A program made the position numbers and the translations under genes. 64,000 bases of DNA, from positions 175,396 to 239,395 of the forward strand of contig NZ_LMPG01000013.1 in the NCBI RefSeq assembly GCF_001423765.1, in the 5' to 3' direction. This document shows, piece after piece, positions 16,625 through 24,255 of this stretch; position 1 is the first letter of the stretch, and each line of letters starts with the position of its first letter. The notes under the pieces are model-generated. The model was not told where the DNA came from. It did no database searches and saw only the letters and a list, made by a program, of their open reading frames with translations. Source of the stretch: Sphingomonas sp. Leaf343 (lineage in GTDB: Bacteria; Pseudomonadota; Alphaproteobacteria; Sphingomonadales; Sphingomonadaceae).

Positions 16625-17275
16625 ATGAGCGATGCCAAGGACGATGCCGCCCCCGCCCCCAAGAAGGGCGGCAAGAAGAAGCTGTTGATCGGGGTCGTCG
16701 GCCTGCTGGTGCTGGTCGGCGGCGGTGTCGGCGCGGGCGTCTATGCCGCACAGTCGGGCATGATCGGCGGTGGCCATGCGGCGGAAGCGGAGCATGAGGA
16801 CCCGAACAAGCCCAAGCTCGTGCCCAAGAGCGAGCAGAAGCATGCCGGCGAGGGGGGCGAAGGCGGCGAAGGTGGCGGTCACGGTGGCGGCGAAGGCGAG
16901 GCCGCGGCGAGCGAGCACGTCGGCAAGCCCACGCCGGAGGGCGAGGGCGGCGAGAAGTTCGCCTCCAATTATTTCGCGATGGAAAAGGACTTCACGTCCA
17001 ACCTGCGCGATTCGGTACACTTCGTCCAAGTCGGGGTAGCCGTCTCCACGCCCTATGACGACACGGTCATCACCAACCTGAAGACCAACGACATCGCCGT
17101 CCGCTCGGCGATCCTGATGGCCCTTGGCGACACCACCGAGGAACAGGTTTTCACCACCGAGGGCAAACGCCAGCTCCAGACCAAACTGGTGAAGGCGATC
17201 AACGATACGCTGGAGCAAAAAGAAGGATTTGGAGGCATTCGTAACGTTTACTTTACCAGTTTCGTTGTTCAGTGA
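16625..17275 (+). CDS. fliL: FliL, basal-body-associated stator protein
   Basis: 216 residues. A short Lys-rich cytosolic start is followed by one membrane helix (about 20-43, LLIGVVGLLVLVGGGVGAGVYAA), a Gly/Glu/His-rich linker (about 75-100) and the periplasmic FliL domain (YFAMEKDFTSNLRDSVHFVQVGVAVSTPY through the end, NVYFTSFVVQ). FliL forms rings around the stator units and increases torque. ATG at 16625 with a CGGGAG ribosome site. The start of fliM lies three bases after the stop. The Gly/Glu repeat linker is longer than in enterobacterial FliL. Confidence 0.95.
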   Translation: MSDAKDDAAPAPKKGGKKKLLIGVVGLLVLVGGGVGAGVYAAQSGMIGGGHAAEAEHEDPNKPKLVPKSEQKHAGEGGEGGEGGGHGGGEGEAAASEHVGKPTPEGEGGEKFASNYFAMEKDFTSNLRDSVHFVQVGVAVSTPYDDTVITNLKTNDIAVRSAILMALGDTTEEQVFTTEGKRQLQTKLVKAINDTLEQKEGFGGIRNVYFTSFVVQ

Positions 17276-17278
17276 GGC

Positions 17279-18211
17279 ATGGTTAACGCCCCGCCAACAT
17301 CCGATCGACGCACCCGCGAGCGAGAGCCCGCGCGCGAGACGGTGCTGGGCGCGGCGAAGCTGAACCCGTTCGGCGACCTCAACACGCTCCAGCATCTGTC
17401 GGCCCGGCTGGCGCGCACGCTGCGCCCGGTCTGGGAGCAGTTGCTGCGTCAGGAGATCCGCTGCTGGGCCGAACCGCTCAGCGTGCAGCGTTTCGGCGAC
17501 TACCGGGTCGAGCGGGGCGACACCCTCACCGCCTGGGCCCCGCTCGGCATGACGCCGTCCGCCGGCGCGAACGGCGGCAAGGCATGGTGCGTGATCGAGG
17601 GACGGTTCGTGCTGGAGATGCTCGACCTGTTCTTCGGCGGGTCGGGTGCGGTGATGCAGCCGCTGCCGACCGAGTTCTCGCCCGCTGCGGACGCGATGGC
17701 GCAGCGGATCGCCCGTGCGGTCACGACGCCGCTGGCCGCCGCATGGGAGCCGCTGACCCGCGTATCGTTCCAGGCGGAACGCGCCGAGACGAACGCCGAC
17801 ATTGACCATGACGACGCCGTCATCGTCACCCGGTTCGGCATCGCCGCGGGCGAGGCGCAGCCGCAGTTCGTCGACATCCTCTATCCGGTCGCGGCGCTGA
17901 AGCCGCACGGTGCGACGCTGACCGGCAAGGTGCTCGACAAGGCCGAGCCCGATCCCGTCTGGCGCAACAACCTGACCCGCGCGACGATGGGCGTCCGTTT
18001 CCCGGTCCGCTCCGTGCTCGCCGAGCCGGTGGTGGCGCTGACGAAGCTGATGGACCTGAAGCCCGGCGACGTCATCCCGATCTCGATCAACGCCGACGTC
18101 CCCGTGATGGTCGGCCGCGACCGGCTCGGCTGCGGCACCGTCGGCACGTCCAACGGCCGCGCCGCCATCCGCCTCACCAGCCTCGCCTTTCCCGAAGGAT
18201 TCGACCAATGA
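17279..18211 (+). CDS. fliM: FliM, flagellar motor switch protein
   Basis: 310 residues. The protein has a CheC-like middle domain (LNTLQHLSARLARTLRPVWEQLL, then GRFVLEMLDLFFGGSG) and a C-terminal SpoA domain (LMDLKPGDVIPISINADVPVMVGRDRLGCGTVGTSNGRAAIRLTSL). FliM forms the C-ring wall and receives phospho-CheY. The usual N-terminal CheY-binding LSQxEIDAL motif is not evident: the N-terminus is a short Arg/Glu-rich segment instead. Stop overlaps the fliN start by ATGA. The missing CheY motif may mean a diverged contact. Confidence 0.93.
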   Translation: MVNAPPTSDRRTREREPARETVLGAAKLNPFGDLNTLQHLSARLARTLRPVWEQLLRQEIRCWAEPLSVQRFGDYRVERGDTLTAWAPLGMTPSAGANGGKAWCVIEGRFVLEMLDLFFGGSGAVMQPLPTEFSPAADAMAQRIARAVTTPLAAAWEPLTRVSFQAERAETNADIDHDDAVIVTRFGIAAGEAQPQFVDILYPVAALKPHGATLTGKVLDKAEPDPVWRNNLTRATMGVRFPVRSVLAEPVVALTKLMDLKPGDVIPISINADVPVMVGRDRLGCGTVGTSNGRAAIRLTSLAFPEGFDQ

Positions 18212-18498
18212 ACGACATGACCGGCGGTTTTCCGGTCGACAGCGCCGTCGCCGCCAATTTCCGGCTGCTTCAGGACGTCGACGTGAAGCTCACCGTGGAG
18301 ATCGGCTCGACCAACCTGACGCTGCGCGAACTGCTCGCGCTCGGCGAAGGCAGCGTCATCGAACTCGACCGGCAGGCGAACGAGCTGCTCGACGTGTTCG
18401 TCAACGGCACGCTGATCGGTCGCGGCGAGGTGGTGACGGTCGGCGATCGTTTCGGCGTTCGGATGACCGAACTGGTTTCCCCCGACAAGCGCGGCTGA
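18208..18498 (+). CDS. fliN: FliN, flagellar motor switch protein
   Basis: 96 residues, almost entirely the SpoA domain: LLQDVDVKLTVEIGSTNLTLRELLALGEGSVIELDRQANELLDVFVNGTLIGRGEVVTVGDRFGVRMTEL without its usual acidic N-terminal extension. FliN tetramers form the base of the C ring and bind FliH. The start overlaps fliM, and fliO follows after six bases. Confidence 0.97.
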   Translation: MNDMTGGFPVDSAVAANFRLLQDVDVKLTVEIGSTNLTLRELLALGEGSVIELDRQANELLDVFVNGTLIGRGEVVTVGDRFGVRMTELVSPDKRG

Positions 18499-18504
18499 TC
18501 CACG

Positions 18505-18801
18505 ATGCTCTGGTCCTATATCCTGAAACTGGTCGTCCTGCTGCCGCTGGTCTGCGGCCTGATGATCGGCTGCCTCTATCTCTGGCGCAAGCTGGAGACG
18601 CGGATGCCCGGCAAGTCGGGGACGCGGCTGATCGCGGTCAGGGAGACGATGATGATCTCCCCCGGCGTCCGCCTCGCGGTCGTGGAGTTCGAGGGCCGGA
18701 ACCTGCTCGTCTCGGTCGCGCGCGGTGGCGTGACGCTGGTCGACAAGGTCGACGCGGGCCGGACCGTCCCCGCCCAGATCAACACGGGAGCGATCCGGTG
18801 A
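18505..18801 (+). CDS. fliO: FliO, flagellar export gate assembly protein
   Basis: 98 residues: one membrane helix at the N-terminus (YILKLVVLLPLVCGLMIGCLYLW) and a short cytosolic domain with the FliO pattern of VRETMMISPGVRLAVVEFEGRNLLVSVARGGVTLVDKV. FliO helps FliP assemble. Position between fliN and fliP supports the call, and the stop overlaps the fliP start (GTGA). Confidence 0.9.
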   Translation: MLWSYILKLVVLLPLVCGLMIGCLYLWRKLETRMPGKSGTRLIAVRETMMISPGVRLAVVEFEGRNLLVSVARGGVTLVDKVDAGRTVPAQINTGAIR

Positions 18802-19643
18802 GCCTCGCCCTTTCCCTGAAGGCCCCGCGCGGGACGCTGTTGTGGATCGTGCTGGCGATCCTGCTGGCGATGATCGTGTCGGCCCCGGCACTGGCGCAGG
18901 CGGCACCGGCCGCAGCCCCGGCAGCCGCACCGGCAGCCGCCCCCGCTCCGGGTGTCGGCGACGCGGTCGACCGCGCGCTCGGCCAGCTCGGCGGACAGCA
19001 GGGCCAGTCGGCGCCGCTGTCGCTGTCGCTGCAAGTGCTCATCATCATGGGCCTGCTGACGATCCTGCCCGGCATCCTGTTGATGATGACCAGCTTCACG
19101 CGGATCATCATCGTCCTGTCCGTACTGCGTCAGGCGCTGGGCCTTCAACAGACGCCGCCCAACCAGGTGCTCGTCGGCCTGTCGCTGTTCCTGTCGCTGT
19201 TCGTGATGGCGCCGACGATCTCGCAGATCAACACGACCGCGATCCAGCCCTATGCCGCCGGGCAGCTTGCCGGCACGCAGATGATCCAGACCGCCGGCGC
19301 GCCGCTCCACGATTTCATGACCAAGCAGACGCGGGTCAAGGACGTGACGATGTTCGCCGGCATGGCGAAGGCGGGTCCGTTCGCCAGCCCCAGGGACATC
19401 CCGTTCGCGATCCTGCTGCCCGCCTACATCACGTCGGAACTGAAGACCGCGTTCCAGATCGGGTTCCTCGTCTTCCTGCCCTTCATCGTCATCGATCTCG
19501 TCGTCGCGACCGTGCTGATGGCGCTGGGCATGGCGATGCTGTCGCCCACGATCATCTCGCTGCCGTTCAAACTGCTGCTGTTCGTGCTGGTCGATGGCTG
19601 GGCACTGACGATGGGCAGTCTGGCGAACTCGTTCGCGGTCTAG
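18798..19643 (+). CDS. fliP: FliP, flagellar export gate protein
   Basis: 281 residues with an N-terminal signal peptide ending in an Ala/Pro-rich linker (to about residue 55), then the four membrane helices of FliP. Family signatures are clear: ILPGILLMMTSFTRIIIVLSVLRQALGLQQTPPNQVLVGLSLFLSLFVM split by helices, and the C-terminal IPFAILLPAYITSELKTAFQIGFLVFLPF. FliP pentamers with FliQ and FliR form the export channel. GTG start at 18798 overlaps the fliO stop. Confidence 0.97.
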   Translation: MSLALSLKAPRGTLLWIVLAILLAMIVSAPALAQAAPAAAPAAAPAAAPAPGVGDAVDRALGQLGGQQGQSAPLSLSLQVLIIMGLLTILPGILLMMTSFTRIIIVLSVLRQALGLQQTPPNQVLVGLSLFLSLFVMAPTISQINTTAIQPYAAGQLAGTQMIQTAGAPLHDFMTKQTRVKDVTMFAGMAKAGPFASPRDIPFAILLPAYITSELKTAFQIGFLVFLPFIVIDLVVATVLMALGMAMLSPTIISLPFKLLLFVLVDGWALTMGSLANSFAV

Positions 19644-19652
19644 CCACTCCTC

Positions 19653-19668
19653 CTCCCCTTCAGGGGAG
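19653..19668. repeat. Extragenic palindrome between fliP and fliQ
   Basis: CTCCCCT-TC-AGGGGAG, a perfect 7-bp inverted repeat in the 62-base fliP-fliQ gap. It shares its core with the palindromes at 63095-63116 and 63174-63195 and resembles those at 29478 and 44181. It interrupts an otherwise tightly overlapping operon, and could act as an mRNA hairpin. Confidence 0.6.
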
Positions 19669-19705
19669 CGCCTGAACACCCCTCGTGATTGCGGACCGCC
19701 GAGAC

Positions 19706-19975
19706 ATGGACGCCGATTATTTCCTGACGATCGCGAACCAGACGATGTGGGTGCTGGCCCTCGCCAGCGCACCCATTCTGGTGCCGGCGCTGCTCGCGGG
19801 CCTGATCCTCGGCATGGTGCAGGCGGCGACCTCGATCAACGAACAGACGCTGACCTTCGTCCCCAAGCTGGTCGTGGTGGCGATGTCGATCCTGATCTTC
19901 GGCAGCCTGATCCTCGGCCTGCTCAGCGACTTCACCGTCGCGATGTTCGAGCGCATCCCGGATCTGGTGAAGTGA
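19706..19975 (+). CDS. fliQ: FliQ, flagellar export gate protein
   Basis: 89 residues from ATG 19706, exactly the common FliQ size; a GTG at 19685 would add seven residues without family support. Two membrane helices flank the conserved AATSINEQTLTFVPK motif. FliQ packs around the FliP-FliR core of the export gate. It is separated from fliP by a palindrome and from fliR by about 97 bases, which are the loosest junctions of the operon. Confidence 0.95.
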   Translation: MDADYFLTIANQTMWVLALASAPILVPALLAGLILGMVQAATSINEQTLTFVPKLVVVAMSILIFGSLILGLLSDFTVAMFERIPDLVK

Positions 19976-20072
19976 GGCGCAGCGCCAGCGCAGCCACGCC
20001 CGCGCGTCCGGTGCCAGCCCGGCCGGACTTGCCCGCGTGGCGCGCAACGTGCGCCCTCTCGCAGGCCGCGGC

Positions 20073-20846
20073 GTGCTAGGATTCGGCCTCGCCATCGAGC
20101 CGCAGCTCTGGGCGCTGATCTTCGTCATGGTGCGGATCGGGGCGGCGTTCATCGCGGCTCCCGTGTTCGGGGCGGTGGCGTTGCCGCTGGTCGTGCGCGT
20201 GTCGCTGACCGGGGCGATCGGCATCCTCGTCCTCGCCGCGCATCCGATCGTGCCGCCGCCTTCCGTCTTTTCCGTCACCACCTTCGTGTCGGTCGCGGCC
20301 GAGGCGCTGGTCGGGTTCTCGATGGGCTTCATCCTGCAGGTCGCGTTCGCCGGACCGCTGATCGCCAGCGAGATCATCGGCGGGTCGATGGGCATCGGCT
20401 TCGCCTCCTCGATCGATCCGCAGAACGGCAAGTCGACCCCCGCGCTCGGCCAGTTCTTCTCGGTGATGCTGACGCTGTTGTTCCTGTCGCTCGACGGGCA
20501 CCTCGTCCTCGTCGACATGCTGGTGAAGAGCTATGACGCGCTGCCGCCCGGTCAGGCGTGGCTGGGCGCGGAAAAGCTGAAGGCGATCGCGTTCTTCGGC
20601 GGCTATGCGTTTCTCGCGGGACTGTTGCTGGCGCTGCCGGTAGGTTTCCTGCTGCTCTGCCTGAACATCGTCGTCGGCATGATGAGCCGCGCGGCACCGG
20701 CCCTCAACCTGTTCTCCGTCGGCATGCCGGCCAGCCTCGCGGTCGGCGTCATCGCGCTGGCGATCGCCTTCCCGGCGATGGGCGATTACATGCTCATCAT
20801 CATCTCCGAGAGCCTGGGCGCGGTCCAGACGCTGGTGCTCGGCTGA
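20073..20846 (+). CDS. fliR: FliR, flagellar export gate protein
   Basis: 257 residues from GTG 20073; a GTG at 20037 would add twelve residues, but the later start has a GCAGG site and places the conserved opening (EPQLWALIFVMVRIGAAFIAAPVFG) close to the N-terminus as in other FliR proteins. Six hydrophobic helices and the motif GFASSIDPQNGKSTPALGQF identify the family. FliR supplies the single large subunit of the FliPQR channel. Its stop overlaps the flhB start by one base (TGATG). Confidence 0.95.
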   Translation: MLGFGLAIEPQLWALIFVMVRIGAAFIAAPVFGAVALPLVVRVSLTGAIGILVLAAHPIVPPPSVFSVTTFVSVAAEALVGFSMGFILQVAFAGPLIASEIIGGSMGIGFASSIDPQNGKSTPALGQFFSVMLTLLFLSLDGHLVLVDMLVKSYDALPPGQAWLGAEKLKAIAFFGGYAFLAGLLLALPVGFLLLCLNIVVGMMSRAAPALNLFSVGMPASLAVGVIALAIAFPAMGDYMLIIISESLGAVQTLVLG

Positions 20847-21979
20847 TGTCGGAGGGCGGCGAAAAGACAGAAGCCCCAACCCAACGCCGCCAGGAAAAGG
20901 CGGTCGAGGACGGCAATGTCCTGCGGTCCCGCGATCTGGCGACCGCATTCGTCGTGCTGGCCGGCGTCGCGTGGGTGGTGTTCATGGGCCCCGCCCTGCT
21001 CGCCGCGTGCAAGGAGGTGATGTCCGCCAGCTTCCAGTTCGGGCGCGGCGACGTGGAGGAGTTTTCGCCCTGGCGCCCGCTGGCGGAGGCGGGCTGGCGA
21101 CTGGCGATGCCGATGGCGTCGCTGTTCGCGGTCAGCATGGCCGCCGCGATCGTCAGCGGCATGATGCTGGGCAATGTCGGCTTCAACGGCGGGCTGATGG
21201 CGCCCAAGTTCAGCCGCATCAGCCCCGCCGCGGGACTGAAGCGCATCTTCGGCTCGCACGGCTGGATCGAACTCGGCAAATCGCTGCTCAAGGTCATCCT
21301 GCTCGGCAGCATCGGCGGCTACATGCTGATGAAGGCGTCCCGGTCGACGCTGGGGCTGTCGTCGTCCAATCTTCAGGACGCGCTGGGGCAGGTCGGCGGC
21401 ACCTTCACCGGCATCCTGATCGCGATGTCGCTCGGCCTGTTCGCGATCGCCGGCATCGATATCCCGCTCCAGATCATCCAGCGCCTGAGCAAGCTGAAGA
21501 TGACGAAGCAGGAGATCAAGGACGAGCACAAGGACAGCGAGGGCAATGCGGAGGCGAAGGGCCATATGCGCGCGCGCCAGCGTGCGATGCTGTCCGGCGG
21601 CGCGCGCGCGGCGGTGGCGGAGGCGCACGTCATCCTGACCAACCCGACGCATTTCGCGGTCGCCCTTCGCTATGACCGGGGCCGCGATCAGGTGCCGGTG
21701 GTCGTCGCCAAGGGCCGCGGCGCCCTCGCGCTGGCGATCCGCGAATTCGCGGGAACGGCGCAGGTGCCGATCCTGGAGTATCCCGCCCTCGCCCGCGCCG
21801 TCTATTACACCAGCCGCGAGGGGCAGGAGGTGCGCGACGATCTGTACGTCGCCATCGCCGCCGTGCTCGCCTTCGTTTTCGGCCTCAACGCCGCCGCCGG
21901 AGGAGGAGCCCCGCCGCAGCCGCGGATCGACGTGCCGCCGACCGCGCGGTTCGACGAAAACGGCATCAAACAATCCTAA
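20846..21979 (+). CDS. flhB: FlhB, flagellar export specificity switch
   Basis: 377 residues from ATG 20846, which overlaps the fliR stop and opens with the family pattern GGEKTEAPTQRRQEKAVEDGNV. Four membrane helices follow, then the cytosolic helix QEIKDEHKDSEGNAEAKGHMR and the self-cleaving NPTH motif (near residue 266, LTNPTHFAVALRY). Cleavage between Asn and Pro, prompted by FliK, changes export from rod/hook to filament proteins. The C-terminal tail after the compact domain is Pro-rich, as in many alphaproteobacteria. Confidence 0.97.
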   Translation: MSEGGEKTEAPTQRRQEKAVEDGNVLRSRDLATAFVVLAGVAWVVFMGPALLAACKEVMSASFQFGRGDVEEFSPWRPLAEAGWRLAMPMASLFAVSMAAAIVSGMMLGNVGFNGGLMAPKFSRISPAAGLKRIFGSHGWIELGKSLLKVILLGSIGGYMLMKASRSTLGLSSSNLQDALGQVGGTFTGILIAMSLGLFAIAGIDIPLQIIQRLSKLKMTKQEIKDEHKDSEGNAEAKGHMRARQRAMLSGGARAAVAEAHVILTNPTHFAVALRYDRGRDQVPVVVAKGRGALALAIREFAGTAQVPILEYPALARAVYYTSREGQEVRDDLYVAIAAVLAFVFGLNAAAGGGAPPQPRIDVPPTARFDENGIKQS

Positions 21980-21998
21980 AGCCGGCCGGTCATCGGTC

Positions 21999-22009
21999 GT
22001 TTACCGGAA
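21999..22009. promoter_or_regulatory. GTTTACCGGAA element before fliD
   Basis: One copy of the GTTTACCGGA core found in tandem at 7335-7356, lying 18 bases before the fliD start in the 48-base flhB-fliD gap. It may mark separate regulation of the late genes fliD and fliS. Confidence 0.35.
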
Positions 22010-22027
22010 TGAACACAGGAGCGGCAG

Positions 22028-23485
22028 ATGGCCACGACGACAGCGACCAGCGGCACCAGTGCCACCGCCACGCTCGCCACCTCGCTGGGTGTCGGCACCG
22101 GCGTCGATACCAAGGCGCTCGTCGCCAGTCTGGTGCAGGCGCAGTTCGCCGCCAAGACCGCGCAGATGACCAGCAAGGGCGACACGCTGACGTCGCAGAT
22201 CAGCAGCATCGCCAAGCTGAAGAGCGCGGTCAGCGGTTTCGACAGCGCGCTGAAATCGCTGGTGAAGGGCGGCACGCTGGCGACCACGCCGCAAAGCTCC
22301 AACCCCAGCGTCCTGACCGCGACGACAAAGACCGGCGGCGCGGTGTCGCCGAAACTGTCCGCGACCATCACCGTGGAGACGCTGGCGCAGGCGCAGGCCG
22401 CGACCACCGATACTCCGGTCGCCGCGACGAAGGGATTCAAGGGCGGCACGCTGACCGTCGCGATCGGCAATTACAACGGCACCGGCACGCTGACGGCGGC
22501 GAAGACGGTGCCGATCACCGTCGCCGACGGCGCGACATTGGGCGATATCGCGCAGCAGATCACGAAGCAGACCGGCCTTCAGACGCAACTGGTCAACGAC
22601 GGCAACGGCGTCCGCCTGACGATCAAGGGCGCGTCGGGGGCGGATCAGGCGTTCGAGATTGCCGTGGACCAGACCGGCGGGAACGCCGATCAGGCCGAAC
22701 TGACGACGCTGGCGGTAGGTCCGGCCACGGGCGGCCTGTCGGGCGGTGCGACCGTCGGCACCGCGGCGAAGAACTCGGTCGTGGTCATGGATGGTGCGCG
22801 GTACAGCCGGTCGAGCAACGCGATCGACGACCTGATCGACGGCGTGAAGCTGAACCTCGTCTCCACCTCGCCGTCAGCCGTGACGCTGGGCTCCACGGCG
22901 CCCGGCACCGCGATCAGCCAGGGACTGAGCGACTTCGTCGAAACCTTCAACCAGTTGCTGACGATGGTGAAGGAAGAAACCAACATCAACACCGGCTCGC
23001 TGAAGAGCGACGGCAGCGCGATCGACATCAAGCGTTCGCTGGCCGTGCTGACGACGACGACGCTGGCGAACTCAACGACGGGCGGGCCGCAGACGCTGGC
23101 CGACATCGGCGTGTCGACCAGTCGGGACGGCAGCCTGAGCGTCGACACCGCCAGGCTGAACAAGATGATGGCCAACGACCCTGCGGGCGTGGAGGCGCTG
23201 TTCCGGGACGGGGCCGGGCCCAGTGGCGGCGGCCTGTCGGCGGCGTTCTCCGCGGTGGCGACGCGCCTGACCAACAAGACCGCCGGCCTCGATGCGTCGG
23301 CCGCCCGCTATGCCAAGGCGCAGACCGATCTGACCACGGCGAAGTCGAAGATCACCGATCAGTCGACCGCCGCATCGGATCGCCTGACCAAACAATATGC
23401 CGCGATGGATGCGCGCGTCGCCGCCTACAAGGCGACGCAGGCGTTCATGACCAACCAGATCGCCGCCTGGAACAAGAGCAGCTGA
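22028..23485 (+). CDS. fliD: FliD, flagellar filament cap (HAP2)
   Basis: 485 residues with both FliD domains: an N-terminal part (GVGTGVDTKALVASLVQAQFAAKTAQM, then ISSIAKLKSAVSGFDSALKSL) and a C-terminal part (GLSDFVETFNQLLTMVKEETN through the C-terminal coiled coil that ends in MTNQIAAWNKSS). The cap pentamer folds flagellin at the filament tip. ATG at 22028 follows an AGGAGCGG site; a GTTTACCGGA element sits just ahead. fliS begins one base after the stop. Confidence 0.95.
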   Translation: MATTTATSGTSATATLATSLGVGTGVDTKALVASLVQAQFAAKTAQMTSKGDTLTSQISSIAKLKSAVSGFDSALKSLVKGGTLATTPQSSNPSVLTATTKTGGAVSPKLSATITVETLAQAQAATTDTPVAATKGFKGGTLTVAIGNYNGTGTLTAAKTVPITVADGATLGDIAQQITKQTGLQTQLVNDGNGVRLTIKGASGADQAFEIAVDQTGGNADQAELTTLAVGPATGGLSGGATVGTAAKNSVVVMDGARYSRSSNAIDDLIDGVKLNLVSTSPSAVTLGSTAPGTAISQGLSDFVETFNQLLTMVKEETNINTGSLKSDGSAIDIKRSLAVLTTTTLANSTTGGPQTLADIGVSTSRDGSLSVDTARLNKMMANDPAGVEALFRDGAGPSGGGLSAAFSAVATRLTNKTAGLDASAARYAKAQTDLTTAKSKITDQSTAASDRLTKQYAAMDARVAAYKATQAFMTNQIAAWNKSS

Positions 23486-23486
23486 C

Positions 23487-23888
23487 ATGGCCTATGCTTC
23501 CACCCTCCTCCGCGACCCCTGGTCCACCTATCGCGAGATCGACGCCGCCGGCCGCACCGCGCAGGCGGCGACCGGCCCGGCGCTGGTGCAACTCCTCTAC
23601 AGCGAACTGGTCGCCGCGCTTCGCGCCGCCGCCTATGCCGCCGAGCAGCGCCAGTACCGCGTGAAGAGCGATCGCGTCACGCGCGCCACCGCGATCCTGT
23701 TCGCGCTGGAGTCCGGACTGGATTTCGAAAAGGGCGGCGAGGTGTCGAAGACCTTGGCCCGCATGTATGCCGGCGCGCGCCGCACCATCGTAAACGCCTC
23801 GATCGGCGAGGACCCCGCACCGTTCCGGTCGACCGCCGATACGCTCGACGAGATCGCAACGGCATGGCGCACGGCGTCGGGCGGGTAA
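23487..23888 (+). CDS. fliS: FliS, flagellin export chaperone
   Basis: 133 residues, helical, with the FliS-like segment GPALVQLLYSELVAALRAAAYAAEQRQYRVKSDRVTRATAILFALESGLDFEKGGEVSKTLARMY split over three helices. FliS binds the flagellin C-terminus and prevents its premature polymerisation. It is the last gene of the flagellar run and ends exactly against a convergent small gene, leaving no room for a classical terminator. Confidence 0.92.
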   Translation: MAYASTLLRDPWSTYREIDAAGRTAQAATGPALVQLLYSELVAALRAAAYAAEQRQYRVKSDRVTRATAILFALESGLDFEKGGEVSKTLARMYAGARRTIVNASIGEDPAPFRSTADTLDEIATAWRTASGG

Positions 23889-24119
23889 TCAGCCCTTCGG
23901 CGTCGATGCGTCTGCCTTGACGATCTGCGCGCCGGAGCGACGGCAATCCGCACCGATCATCGGATAGGGTACGTCGGTGTTCCGGGCGAGCTGGTCGGGC
24001 AGTGCGGCGCGGCACTGGGCCATTGTCGCATAGCGGGCCGGAACGATGCGCGCCTCGGTACACTCGGTGTTACCGTCACCGCAGCCGAGGATCGCCATCA
24101 CGAAGAACATCGGAGTCAT
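23889..24119 (-). CDS. Small secreted Cys-containing protein of unknown function
   Basis: 76 residues from ATG 24119 (an upstream ATG at 24134 would add five). The N-terminus MTPMFFVMAILGCGDG looks like a short export signal, and four cysteines (CGDGNTEC, MAQC, IGADC) suggest two disulfides in the periplasm. It resembles small proteins common in sphingomonad genomes but has no known function. It converges on fliS with no gap. Confidence 0.6.
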   Translation of the reverse strand: MTPMFFVMAILGCGDGNTECTEARIVPARYATMAQCRAALPDQLARNTDVPYPMIGADCRRSGAQIVKADASTPKG

Positions 24120-24255
24120 ACAAGCGTCTCCCATCCTGCCCTATCCAACCGTCGATGCGGCGAACGGGTTCCGTCGGTCGCCGGGCCGCGCTTGACAGGG
24201 CGATGAAGACGCCGGGTGTTGCGCGCAGGCTCCGGGTGCACGACATGGGGCATCA

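Noticed and set aside
24192..24220. TTGACA as a promoter for the ABC exporter
   Set aside because: The -10 position reads GGTGTT, too poor to list as a feature.
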